Of a DNA stretch of 64,000 bases, positions 52,137 through 61,201 are shown piece after piece. Within the stretch, counting starts at the first letter, position 1. Each line of letters starts with the position of its first letter. The notes beneath the pieces are model-generated. The model was given only the letters and a program-made list of their open reading frames with translations, had not been told where the DNA came from and did no database searches. Made by a program: the position numbers and the translations under genes. Origin of the DNA: Clostridium sp. (GTDB lineage: Bacteria; Bacillota_A; Clostridia; Lachnospirales; Lachnospiraceae). The stretch spans positions 1-64,000 of the forward strand of contig JAMPAW010000001.1 in NCBI GenBank assembly GCA_023666975.1. The letters are read 5' to 3'.

Positions 52137-52892
52137 ATGAAAACAATTTATTTGTGTGAAGATACTCCGGATGGAATATTTACTGCGGTTTATGATGCGT
52201 GGGCTGCAAGGCTTCCGGAGGAGCAGGTTTTTTTGTATGTGGAACGGGAACATGAAATGGAGCTGTTTGCAGAATATATCTATGTACAGACGGACGAAGA
52301 AAAGGCGGAAAAGGTTGCCCGCTCGGTAAATGACCGGCTGGGCTTTAATGTGTATGATATGATATTTAGTGCGGCATTGTCTCATGAGAGAGACAAAATT
52401 AATGCGATTTATCATTTTTTGAAGCTGGGTTTCCGGGTGGGGAGTGCAGTGGAACAGATGCATGGAGAAGAGACGGTATGCCGCATTTTTGAACTCAAGC
52501 GCAGTGTTTGGAATGAAGCAAATTATATGAGAGAATTTCTGCGGTTCCAGGAAACGGAGGAGGGAATCCTGCTTGCCAGAATTAATCCGAAAAACAGTGT
52601 TCTGCCGTTAATAGCAGAACATTTTTCTGACCGCTTTCCGGAGGAACATTTTGTTGTCTTAGATGAGGTTCATGAGATGGGGCTGTTTCATGAGAAAAGA
52701 AAACAGTGGTATTTGGTACCGCTGGATTTGGATATACTAAACGGTATCTGGAACCGCAGGACAGATTCGCCGTATGAGCAGTTGTGGAAAACCTTTTTCA
52801 AAACAATATCCATTAAGGAACGGGAAAATGATAAGTGCCAGCGGACGAATTGTGCAATTCGGTACAGAGATTATATGCTTGAATTTCATTAA
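52137..52892 (+). CDS. TIGR03915/DUF4130 family putative DNA-repair partner protein
   Basis: 251 residues, soluble. It matches the DUF4130 family (TIGR03915), which is nearly always found beside the radical SAM protein encoded just upstream. The start MKTIYLCEDTPDGIFTAVYD, the VWNEANYMREFLRF segment and HEMGLFHEKRKQWYLVPL support this. Function is unknown; it was proposed as a DNA metabolism protein from its genomic pairing. AAGGAGG before the ATG is strong, so it can be translated on its own even if element B/C hairpins reduce read-through. A good terminator follows. Confidence 0.85.
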   Translation: MKTIYLCEDTPDGIFTAVYDAWAARLPEEQVFLYVEREHEMELFAEYIYVQTDEEKAEKVARSVNDRLGFNVYDMIFSAALSHERDKINAIYHFLKLGFRVGSAVEQMHGEETVCRIFELKRSVWNEANYMREFLRFQETEEGILLARINPKNSVLPLIAEHFSDRFPEEHFVVLDEVHEMGLFHEKRKQWYLVPLDLDILNGIWNRRTDSPYEQLWKTFFKTISIKERENDKCQRTNCAIRYRDYMLEFH

Positions 52893-52935
52893 TTGGCAAA
52901 TTTCTTTTTGGACAGGCGTTACGGTATAAGGGCAG

Positions 52936-52970
52936 AGAGTGTATGGAAAAAGCCTATACGCTCTTTTTTT
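52936..52970 (+). terminator. intrinsic terminator after DUF4130 gene
   Basis: AGAGTGTATGG (52936-52946) pairs with CCTATACGCTCT (52953-52964), with one bulge and one G-U pair, followed by seven T. Confidence 0.85.
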
Positions 52971-53024
52971 AGTGCCTGCAAAACATAAAAAAGCAGTAAA
53001 AGGAAAAAACTTTAAAAATAAGTG

Positions 53025-53084
53025 TTGACCATTGGTCATTTTTATGCTATATTTCTGTCTGAAAGAAAATGACCGATGTTCATT
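53025..53084 (+). promoter_or_regulatory. MMPL operon promoter with two TetR-type operator candidates
   Basis: TTGACC (53025-53030), 17 bases, TATATT (53048-53053). TGACCATTGGTCA (53026-53038) is a 13-bp palindrome lying on the -35 box. AATGACCGATGTTCATT (53068-53084), related in sequence, lies just downstream of the start site. The operon's own TetR gene (57392) is the natural candidate to bind both. Confidence 0.75.
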
Positions 53085-53105
53085 TTTTGAAAGGAGAGAT
53101 GCTTA

Positions 53106-55202
53106 ATGGATAAACTAGGAAACGGAATTGTGAAATGGAGGATTCCCATTTTTATCATTAGCATATTGCTATTGATTCCGGCGGCTCTTGGCTATATCAA
53201 TACAAGAGTCAATTATGATATCCTGTCCTACTTGCCAAACGATATTGAAACAATGGTCGGTCAGGATGTACTGGTGAATGATTTTGGAACGGGTGCCTTT
53301 TCCCTCTTTCTGGTTCAGGGAATGGAGGATAAAGATATCGTTGAGTTGAAACAGGATATCGAAAAGGTTCAGCATGTAAAGACGGTAATCTGGTATGACA
53401 GCATTTTGGATATTTCCGTGCCGGAGACAATGCTTCCGGAGGACATTGTCAGCGCATACCGGAGTGATGACAGTACGATGATGGCCATTATATTTGATAC
53501 GACGATGTCGTCGGACGAGACAATGGATGCAATAGAGGAAATCCGGGGGATTGCGGGCAAGGAATGTTTTTTAAGCGGAATGTCCGCCGTGGTAACGGAT
53601 ACGAAAAATTTGTCGAACCGGGAAACGCCGATTTATGTGGTTATAGCGGTTATTCTTTCGACAATCGTTCTTGCGCTAACCATGGATTCCTTTATTGTAC
53701 CAATATTTTTCCTGCTGAGTATCGGCATGGCGATTGTCTATAATCTGGGAAGTAATATTTTCTTCGGTGAGATTTCCTATATTACCAAGGCGCTGAGTGC
53801 CGTGCTTCAGCTGGGCGTTACAATGGATTACTCCATTTTCTTATGGCATAGCTATTGCGAAAATAAGACAAGATTTCCAGATGACAAGGAGAGAGCGATG
53901 TCGCATGCAATCCGCAATACGATTACATCGGTTGTAGGCAGCTCTGTCACAACGGTTGCCGGATTTATCGCACTTTGCTTTATGAGCTTTACGCTGGGCA
54001 TGGATTTGGGAATTGTTATGGCGAAGGGGGTTATATTCGGTGTGATTGCCTGCGTAACCGTATTGCCGGCCATGATATTAATCTTTGACCAAGCGATTGA
54101 AAAGACAAGGCATAAACCACTGATACCGGATTTGGGCGGCATATCCAAATTTGTGACAGACAAATTTTATATTTTCATTATCCTGTTTGCCGTAATTCTG
54201 GTGCCGGCTGTCTACGGTTATACGCATACTGATGTCTATTACAATCTGGACGAAACTCTTCCCAAAGAGCTTGACAGCATTGTGGCGAATAGCAAGCTGC
54301 AGGAGGAATTTAAGATGAATTCCACGCACATGGTTCTGATGAAGAGTAATCTGGACGCAAAGGATGCCGATGAGATGATTGCGGAAATGAAAGAGGTAGA
54401 CGGAGTGAAAACGGTTCTGGGGCTGGATGCACTGATTGGACCGACAATTCCGAAAGAAATGATTCCGCAAAAGATAAAGGAAGTGCTGGAAAACGACCAA
54501 TATCAGTTAATGCTGATTATGTCGGAATATAAGGTGGCATCAGATGAAGTCAACCGGCAGTGCGAGTCGTTGAACGATATCATTAAAAAATATGATGAGA
54601 ATGGAATGCTTGTAGGAGAAGCGCCATGTACAAAGGATTTAATAGAGATAACAGATGTGGATTTTAAGACGGTCAGTGTAGTGTCCATTGGAGCAATCTT
54701 TATTATCATTGCGTTTGTGTTTAAGTCCATATCCCTTCCGGTCATTTTAGTAGCGGTCATTGAATTTGCGATTTTTATTAATATGGGAATACCGTGTTAT
54801 ACCCATACGGAGATACCGTTTATCGCATCAATTGTAATCGGAACCATTCAGTTAGGCGCAACGGTGGATTATGCGATTTTGATGACAAACCGGTATAAGA
54901 AAGAGAGAAAAGGAGGAGTGGACAAGAAGACAGCGATTCAGACGGCGCTGGGCGCATCGGTGCAGTCCATTATGGTCAGTGCGCTGAGCTTCTTTGCGGC
55001 AACCTTTGGTGTCGGCTTTTATTCCAATATTGATATGATTAGCTCGCTATGTACGCTGATGGCGAGAGGAGCGATTATCAGTATGTTTGTTGTTCTCTTT
55101 ATCCTGCCGGCAATGTTTATGGTCTTTGACCGCCTGATTCTGCACACTTCTCTCGGTTTCCGGGGAAAAGAGGGAGCTGATGTGCAGATGTTGACCTCAT
55201 GA
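53106..55202 (+). CDS. MMPL/RND-superfamily exporter
   Basis: 698 residues. Twelve membrane helices in two six-helix sets, each following an extracellular loop domain, as in MMPL transporters. The helix-4 segment LGVTMDYSIFLWHSY and its second-half counterpart LGATVDYAILMTNRY carry the Asp-Tyr pair used in proton relay. It may export lipids, lipidated compounds or antimicrobials. RBS AAGGAGAG. It is followed by an LxxG-repeat secreted protein and a TetR regulator, a common Clostridial trio, and the promoter carries two operator-like sites. Confidence 0.9.
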   Translation: MDKLGNGIVKWRIPIFIISILLLIPAALGYINTRVNYDILSYLPNDIETMVGQDVLVNDFGTGAFSLFLVQGMEDKDIVELKQDIEKVQHVKTVIWYDSILDISVPETMLPEDIVSAYRSDDSTMMAIIFDTTMSSDETMDAIEEIRGIAGKECFLSGMSAVVTDTKNLSNRETPIYVVIAVILSTIVLALTMDSFIVPIFFLLSIGMAIVYNLGSNIFFGEISYITKALSAVLQLGVTMDYSIFLWHSYCENKTRFPDDKERAMSHAIRNTITSVVGSSVTTVAGFIALCFMSFTLGMDLGIVMAKGVIFGVIACVTVLPAMILIFDQAIEKTRHKPLIPDLGGISKFVTDKFYIFIILFAVILVPAVYGYTHTDVYYNLDETLPKELDSIVANSKLQEEFKMNSTHMVLMKSNLDAKDADEMIAEMKEVDGVKTVLGLDALIGPTIPKEMIPQKIKEVLENDQYQLMLIMSEYKVASDEVNRQCESLNDIIKKYDENGMLVGEAPCTKDLIEITDVDFKTVSVVSIGAIFIIIAFVFKSISLPVILVAVIEFAIFINMGIPCYTHTEIPFIASIVIGTIQLGATVDYAILMTNRYKKERKGGVDKKTAIQTALGASVQSIMVSALSFFAATFGVGFYSNIDMISSLCTLMARGAIISMFVVLFILPAMFMVFDRLILHTSLGFRGKEGADVQMLTS

Positions 55203-55258
55203 GAAAATAAAGTTTTGCTATTACTGAAAATCATTTATCAAAATAGGAGGGATTTGCT

Positions 55259-57316
55259 ATGAAATATTGGAAAAAAACATGTGCAGCTGTATTGAGTGCA
55301 GCGATGATTTTGAGTCTGCCGGTGGGAACGGGAAAGGTTTCCTATGCGGCAGAGAATGTGGAAAAGGAAGAGACGGTCTACGTCAATTTGGGAGAGGACG
55401 GAACGGTTCAGGACATTACCGTTTCCGATTGGCTGAAAAATGTAAGCGGTAACAGTGATATTACAGATGTATCCAACCTTGATGAGATTAAGAATGTCAA
55501 AGGAGAGGAGGAGTTTACCAAGGAAGGCGAAGGGAAACTGACATGGAAGGCAAATAATGCGGATATCTATTATCAGGGAAAAACAGATGAAGCACTACCT
55601 GTCGGCGTTACCGTGTCTTATCAATTAGACGGCAGGGAAATAAAGCCTGATGAGCTGGCAGGAAAGAGCGGAAAAGTTACCATGACAATCCGGTATGAAA
55701 ATAAAGAAATCTTTGAGAAAGAAATTGACGGTGAAAAAACGCAAATGAATATTCCATTTTTAATGGCATCGGCGATTATTCTGCCGGTAGATACCTTTTC
55801 CAATGTTACCGTTAGTCAGGGGAAAATGGTGTCAGAGGGGTCAAATCAGATAGTGGTTGCCTATGGTATGCCGGGTTTGTCCGAAAGCCTGAATCTATCG
55901 AAGGAGTTGAACGGGGAACTGAATGAAAAGATTAGCGATACGGTTACGATTACAGCCGATGTCAATGAATTTGTCCTTGGGTCTATCTATACGGTTGCTA
56001 CTTCTGATGAATTTGCGGACATTGAATTGACGGAGGACAGCGATATCAATGATGTGGAGGCTGCAATTAATGACCTGGCAAATGCAACGGATGAACTGCT
56101 GGCAGGCTCCGAAAAATTGTCGGACGGTCTTACCAGCCTGCAGGATAATTTTAAGACTTACGCAAAAGGGGTAGATGATGTCAGTGACGGCGCAGAAGAT
56201 TTGTCGAAGGGTGCGGGAAAACTGGCGGAAGGCGTTTCAAAATACACAGAGGGAGTAAAAACGATAACAACCGGTGCAAGCCAGTATGTCACGGGTGCAC
56301 AGACATTGGCAGCAGGCGTGGGAAGCTATATTGAAGGGGAGAAGCTGATTGATGCGGGAACCACAGAATTATATAACCAGACGCAGGCATTTCCCGCTCA
56401 GTACGGACAATTTTCGGAAGGATTGCTGCAGTATATCAATGGAGTGAACGGAATTGCGGGCAGTGCAGGTGAGCTCTCTGCCGGCTCGAAGCAGCTTGCC
56501 GAGGGAATGACAAAAGTAAACGGCGGATTGGAGCAATTGAATGCCAGCTATGCGAATTATAGTAATGTGCTCAGTCAGATGAGAAGCATTGCGGACGGTC
56601 TTGAGGATGAGGAGCTAAAGCAGCAGCTTCAGGCAATGATAGCAGCCTTGGAGGAAATTGTCGCTGCACAGCAGGGGAATGTCGGCGTATTGAAAAGCGC
56701 TGCCTCTGATTTGACCGCTGCAACAGAAAAAATGGCGGACGGCATGGCTGTCTTAAATGGAAAGGCTCCGGAGCTGGTAGCGGCAGGAGATACACTGAAA
56801 ACGTACAACACACAGATTGGAAACGGAATCTCTGGCGTGGCAGGGGGCATTTCCAGTTTATATGAAGGGGTAAAAACATTAAGTGCAAATAATGAAGCGT
56901 TGCTTAACGGGGCTGCCACACTAACCACAAAAGGACTTGATCTGACGGCAGGGATTGATCTGCTGTCTGACAGCACAGGAACGCTTACGGCCTCCGCAAA
57001 GAAACTTTCAAAAGGGGCAGGGAAACTTTCGGACGGAGCCTCCAAATTAGACGGTGCAACAAAGGATGTGAGTGACGGAGTAAATAAGCTGCAAAGCGGC
57101 TCGCTGGAGCTGTTTGACGGATTGAACCGCTTTAAAAGCGAGGGAACAGGAAAGCTTCAACTGGAGTATAATCAAAATATAAAAACGGTGATTGAGCGGT
57201 TCCGGTCGCTGACAGAGGGTGCACAGGATTATAAAACGTTTTCCGGCATTGCTGACGGTATGGACGGAAAAGTGAAATTTATATTCCAGACGGCGGAGAT
57301 ATCGGCAGAGAAATAA
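55259..57316 (+). CDS. secreted LxxG heptad-repeat protein (YhgE/Pip-associated type)
   Basis: 685 residues. Signal peptide (cleavage near SYA-AE). A beta-rich N-terminal domain (about 35-270) precedes a long run of x-x-x-Leu-x-x-Gly heptads (about 290-620; for example LSKGAGKLAEGVSKYTEG), predicted to form extended coiled-coil or helical-hairpin structure. Such repeats occur in YhgE/Pip proteins linked to phage receptors and type VII secretion, and often next to MMPL transporters. It may form an extracellular extension of the exporter. There is no C-terminal membrane segment. RBS AGGAGGG. Confidence 0.75.
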   Translation: MKYWKKTCAAVLSAAMILSLPVGTGKVSYAAENVEKEETVYVNLGEDGTVQDITVSDWLKNVSGNSDITDVSNLDEIKNVKGEEEFTKEGEGKLTWKANNADIYYQGKTDEALPVGVTVSYQLDGREIKPDELAGKSGKVTMTIRYENKEIFEKEIDGEKTQMNIPFLMASAIILPVDTFSNVTVSQGKMVSEGSNQIVVAYGMPGLSESLNLSKELNGELNEKISDTVTITADVNEFVLGSIYTVATSDEFADIELTEDSDINDVEAAINDLANATDELLAGSEKLSDGLTSLQDNFKTYAKGVDDVSDGAEDLSKGAGKLAEGVSKYTEGVKTITTGASQYVTGAQTLAAGVGSYIEGEKLIDAGTTELYNQTQAFPAQYGQFSEGLLQYINGVNGIAGSAGELSAGSKQLAEGMTKVNGGLEQLNASYANYSNVLSQMRSIADGLEDEELKQQLQAMIAALEEIVAAQQGNVGVLKSAASDLTAATEKMADGMAVLNGKAPELVAAGDTLKTYNTQIGNGISGVAGGISSLYEGVKTLSANNEALLNGAATLTTKGLDLTAGIDLLSDSTGTLTASAKKLSKGAGKLSDGASKLDGATKDVSDGVNKLQSGSLELFDGLNRFKSEGTGKLQLEYNQNIKTVIERFRSLTEGAQDYKTFSGIADGMDGKVKFIFQTAEISAEK

Positions 57317-57391
57317 AGATTTTGATGGACAAAGAATTTACAAATGTGCTATATTTTTTGAAGAAGTGTTTGTGAGTTGGGAGGTATCATG

Positions 57392-58000
57392 ATGGGTAAG
57401 GTGGAAGAGAATAAGAGGCAGAAAAAGGATGCGATTGTCAATTCGGCATTCTCGCTATTTATCCAGAACGGAATCAATGATACCTCCATTGCGGACATTA
57501 TGAAGAAGGCTGAGCTGGCTAAGGGGACATTCTATCTGTATTTTAAGGATAAGTTTGAGGTCCGGGATTATTTAATCAGGAAGAAGGCGGCACAGATTTT
57601 TGAAAAGGCGCAGCTTGCTTTGGAGGCGAGCGACGTGCTGGGCTTTGAGGATAAAATCGTCTTTCTGGTAGATAATATTTTGAATCAGCTCAATACAAAC
57701 AAAGTGCTGCTGCGGTTTATCTCCAAAAATCTGAGCTGGGGAATTTTTCGCCATGCCATTGCAAACATGTCTACGGATAAGGGCCTGAACGCCGAGGATT
57801 TTGTGGAAAAGCTGTTCCGGGAGACGGACAGAAGCTTCCACAATCCGGAAATGCTGATTTTTATGATTGTGGAGCTGGTGAATTCAACGGCACATAATGT
57901 AATTTTGTATAAACAGCCGGTAGAATTACCGGAATTGAAGGAATCCTTGTATCCGCTGATCCGTCAAATGATTCGGAGTTTTGAAGTGTGCTCCAAATAG
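57392..58000 (+). CDS. TetR family transcriptional regulator (operon regulator)
   Basis: 202 residues. TetR helix-turn-helix at about 10-56 (NSAFSLFIQNGINDTSIADIMKKAELAKGTFYLYFKDK). It follows the LxxG protein by 75 bases. It probably represses the MMPL operon through the two palindromes at 53026-53084. Two consecutive ATGs exist; 57392 is chosen because it is 7 bases from GGGAGG (57389 is 4). Confidence 0.9.
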   Translation: MGKVEENKRQKKDAIVNSAFSLFIQNGINDTSIADIMKKAELAKGTFYLYFKDKFEVRDYLIRKKAAQIFEKAQLALEASDVLGFEDKIVFLVDNILNQLNTNKVLLRFISKNLSWGIFRHAIANMSTDKGLNAEDFVEKLFRETDRSFHNPEMLIFMIVELVNSTAHNVILYKQPVELPELKESLYPLIRQMIRSFEVCSK

Positions 58001-58053
58001 ATAAAAATATTTGTGCAAATTATACAAAAATGAAACGAAAAACAAAATTGTTG

Positions 58054-58082
58054 TTGAAAACTGACAATTTGTATAGTATAAT
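58054..58082 (+). promoter_or_regulatory. promoter for the 76-residue protein gene
   Basis: TTGAAA (58054-58059), 17 bases, TATAAT (58077-58082). Confidence 0.75.
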
Positions 58083-58128
58083 ATGTCTATAAATATTGAT
58101 TGGCTTTTGAGAAGAAAAGAGGGGTGCT

Positions 58129-58359
58129 ATGGGATTATTTGGGAAAAAGCAAAGTAAGTTTTATCTTGTCATCGACCCATATAGCGAAGAGGCAACGGCG
58201 GCATGTGAGACGAAGGAGATTAAACAGATATTACAGGTTCTTCCGGCAGCAAAGTTCGTGGAATGCAATTCCTATGAATATTATCAGTTTAAGGATCATA
58301 ATGTGGCACCTGATAATGTGAAAAGCCGTAAGCGGTTAGAAGCCAAAGAGATTAAGTAA
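58129..58359 (+). CDS. small protein of unknown function
   Basis: 76 residues, soluble, rich in Lys and Glu. FYLVIDPYSEEATAACETKE near the start, a Tyr-rich middle (CNSYEYYQF) and a basic C-terminus. It has a near-consensus promoter, AGGGGTG before the ATG, and its own terminator, so it is a genuine monocistronic gene. I do not recognise the family. Confidence 0.7.
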   Translation: MGLFGKKQSKFYLVIDPYSEEATAACETKEIKQILQVLPAAKFVECNSYEYYQFKDHNVAPDNVKSRKRLEAKEIK

Positions 58360-58413
58360 ATAATAGAATTGCAAATATATAATATTGGTGTGGGAATCAC
58401 ATTTCCTTTCTTC

Positions 58414-58451
58414 CGGAGCGGGGTGTACAGTTGAGTATGCTCCGCTTTTTC
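58414..58451 (+). terminator. intrinsic terminator
   Basis: CGGAGC (58414-58419) with GCTCCG (58439-58444), followed by CTTTTTC. Confidence 0.72.
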
Positions 58452-58528
58452 TTTGCTGTTTAAGAGAAATATGTTAGAATAGAGCAGAAACGGAAGTATA
58501 AATCGGTACAGGGAAAAGGATATGGAAG

Positions 58529-61201
58529 ATGAGACGATTAGCAGTGGGAATTTTGGCTCATGTGGATGCAGGAAAAACGACATTATCGGAAGGCCTGTTA
58601 TATGAGAGCGGTATGATTAAAATGCCTGGAAGGGTAGATAACCGGAATGCATTTCTGGATACGGAGGAGCTGGAGCGGCAGCGGGGGATTACCATTTTTT
58701 CTAAGCAGGCGCTTATCCAGTGCGGGGAAAGCACGATTACTCTGTTGGATACGCCGGGACATGTGGATTTTTCGGCAGAGATGGAGCGGACGATCTGGGT
58801 CATGGACTATGCCGTTCTCGTGGTCAGCGGCACGGACGGTGTTCAGGGGCATACACGGACACTCTGGAAATTATTGGAACGGTATCAGATTCCCGTGTTT
58901 GTGTTTATCAATAAGATGGACCAGCCGGGGACAGATGCCAAGGTGATTATGGAAGAGCTTCACCGACAGCTGGGAAATGGATGTATTGATTTTTGCACGT
59001 TAGATGATGAGGAACGGGAAGAGCAGATTGCCGTGTGTGACGAGGCCGTGATGGAACGATATCTGGAGGGAGAGGGGCTTACCGAGGAAACGATTGCGGA
59101 TATGGTGCAAAAAAGAAAAGTATTTCCGTGCTATTTTGGCTCGGCGTTGAAGCTGGAGGGGGTGGATTTCTTTTTAAAGGGAATGCTCAAATATATGCGC
59201 GCGGAAGATTCCAAACAGGGATTTGGAGCGAGAGTTTACAAGGTTGCGCGGGATGACCAGGGCAATCGCCTGACCTATATGAAGATAACCGGTGGCAGCC
59301 TTCGGGTCAAGGACAGCCTGACCGGCACGACAAAAGCAGGTATACATCATGCGGGCATGGGGGAAATGCAGGAAGAAGGCATACGGCAGAACTGGACGGA
59401 GAAAGTGAATCAGATTCGTATCTATTCCGGCGACAGGTATGAAGCAGTGTCGGAGGTACTGTCCGGAACCGTCTGCGCAGTGACGGGGCTGAATGAGAGC
59501 TATCCCGGTGAAGGCCTCGGTGTGGAAGCGGACGCAGGACTTCCGATATTGGAACCGGTACTCACTTATTCTGTGGAGCTTCCGGAGGAAATCGATGCGA
59601 TGCAGGCACTGCCGTTTTTCCGGCAGCTTGAAGAGGAGGAACCGGAGCTGTGTGTTCAGTGGCAGGAGGAGTCAGGGACAATCCAGATTAAACTGATGGG
59701 GGAAGTACAGATTGAGGTGATGAGGAAACGGATAGCAGACCGTTTTGGTATAGATGTCCGCTTTGGCGAAGGGGACATTGTCTATAAGGAGACGATTGCG
59801 GATACGGTAGAGGGGGTTGGCCATTTTGAGCCATTAAGGCACTATGCGGAGGTGCATTTACTGCTGGAGCCGGGAGAACCGGGCAGCGGTATGCAGCTGC
59901 TGACGGCCTGCAGTGAAGATATGCTGGACAGAAACTGGCAGAGATTGATTCTCACCCATTTAGAGGAGAAGGAGCATGTAGGAGTACTTACCGGTTCGCC
60001 ATTGACTGATGTGCGGATCACCGTGACGGCGGGGCGTGCGCATGCAAAGCATACCGAGGGCGGAGATTTCCGTCAGGCTACTTATCGGGCAGTGCGCCAG
60101 GGACTTATGCAGGCACAGTCTGTACTGTTGGAGCCGTATTATGATTTCAGGCTGGACATACCGGCAGAATGTGTGGGCAGGGCAATGACGGATATTGGAA
60201 ATATGCAGGGGCAATTTGAACCGCCTGTATTGGAGGAGGAAAGAGCGGTGCTTACCGGCAGTGTGCCCGTGGCAGCGATGAGAGGATATCCGATAACGGT
60301 TAATTCCTATACGGGAGGACGTGGAACGCTGGTTTGCACGCTTGGCGGATACGGTCCCTGTCATAATGCGGAAGAGATCGTGGAGCAGATCGATTATCAT
60401 CCGGAGGAGGATACGGCCAATCCGTCATCTTCCGTATTTTGCTCGCATGGTGCAGGATTTATCGTGCCGTGGAATCAGGTGACGGATTATATGCATGTGG
60501 AAAGCCAGATAAAAGCCGATGTGCGGGAGAGTGAAGCCGGCAGCGGGAACTTGTCCGGGGAGTTGAGTGAGCTGGACAGAAGAAAGGCGGAGCTTTCGTC
60601 ACAGTCTCTCGACGAGGAGCAGATTGAGGAGATTATGAAGCGCACTTTTCGTGCCAACGAGCGGACCGGGAAACATTATCGGAGAAAAAAGGCCGATGAC
60701 GGGAAACGTGTGCTTGGCTGGAATCAGGCTTCCCACGCAGCGAAAGCTAAGGTACGTGCAAAGGAAAAGTATCTGGTAGTGGACGGCTATAATATTATCC
60801 ATTCGTGGGATGAGCTTAAGGATTTGGTAAAAGATAATTTAGACGGTGCCCGGATGAGACTGCTGGATATTTTGTCGAACTATCAGGCCGTGATCAAGGG
60901 CGAGGTGATGGTGGTGTTTGACGGTTACAGGGTCAAAGGCAATCCCGGTGAAATGCTGGATTATCAGGGGATACATGTGGTCTACACCAAACAGGAGCAA
61001 ACGGCAGATTCCTATATTGAGAAGCTGACCCATCAGCTGGTAAAGGATTATCAGGTGACTGTGGCAACCTCCGACGGTCTCGTTCAAATGATTACCAGAG
61101 GACAGAATTGTACAATATTGTCGGCAAGGGAACTGAAGGAGGAATTGGAGCGGGTAAATGAGTCGCTTGCTGAATATATGTCGGAGAACGAGGGGGATTA
61201 A
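58529..61201 (+). CDS. TetM/EF-G-like translation GTPase fused to Rae1/YacP-type NYN nuclease
   Basis: 890 residues; normal TetM/TetW proteins are about 640. The N-terminal part (1-680) is a ribosomal-protection-type GTPase: AHVDAGKTT (P-loop), RGITIF (switch), DTPGHVDF, NKMD, then domains II-V including HTEGGDFRQATYRAVRQGL. After a charged linker (about 685-745) comes a YacP/Rae1 NYN domain (about 747-885) with its acidic residues: D752 (VVDGYN), D798 (VVFDGY), D827 (TADSYIE) and D849 (ATSDG). Rae1 is known as an A-site mRNA endonuclease, and TetM-type factors also enter the A site, so the fusion suggests a ribosome-rescue or mRNA-surveillance factor rather than tetracycline resistance (inference). 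GGAAG lies before ATG at 58529. It converges with the next gene, sharing TTAA at the stops. Confidence 0.88.
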   Translation: MRRLAVGILAHVDAGKTTLSEGLLYESGMIKMPGRVDNRNAFLDTEELERQRGITIFSKQALIQCGESTITLLDTPGHVDFSAEMERTIWVMDYAVLVVSGTDGVQGHTRTLWKLLERYQIPVFVFINKMDQPGTDAKVIMEELHRQLGNGCIDFCTLDDEEREEQIAVCDEAVMERYLEGEGLTEETIADMVQKRKVFPCYFGSALKLEGVDFFLKGMLKYMRAEDSKQGFGARVYKVARDDQGNRLTYMKITGGSLRVKDSLTGTTKAGIHHAGMGEMQEEGIRQNWTEKVNQIRIYSGDRYEAVSEVLSGTVCAVTGLNESYPGEGLGVEADAGLPILEPVLTYSVELPEEIDAMQALPFFRQLEEEEPELCVQWQEESGTIQIKLMGEVQIEVMRKRIADRFGIDVRFGEGDIVYKETIADTVEGVGHFEPLRHYAEVHLLLEPGEPGSGMQLLTACSEDMLDRNWQRLILTHLEEKEHVGVLTGSPLTDVRITVTAGRAHAKHTEGGDFRQATYRAVRQGLMQAQSVLLEPYYDFRLDIPAECVGRAMTDIGNMQGQFEPPVLEEERAVLTGSVPVAAMRGYPITVNSYTGGRGTLVCTLGGYGPCHNAEEIVEQIDYHPEEDTANPSSSVFCSHGAGFIVPWNQVTDYMHVESQIKADVRESEAGSGNLSGELSELDRRKAELSSQSLDEEQIEEIMKRTFRANERTGKHYRRKKADDGKRVLGWNQASHAAKAKVRAKEKYLVVDGYNIIHSWDELKDLVKDNLDGARMRLLDILSNYQAVIKGEVMVVFDGYRVKGNPGEMLDYQGIHVVYTKQEQTADSYIEKLTHQLVKDYQVTVATSDGLVQMITRGQNCTILSARELKEELERVNESLAEYMSENEGD

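Noticed and set aside
58529..61201. Annotation as a tetracycline-resistance ribosomal protection protein
   Set aside because: The GTPase part resembles TetM, but the protein carries a nuclease-type C-terminal domain, sits in a chromosomal context without mobile elements, and has diverged. Resistance cannot be claimed from sequence.
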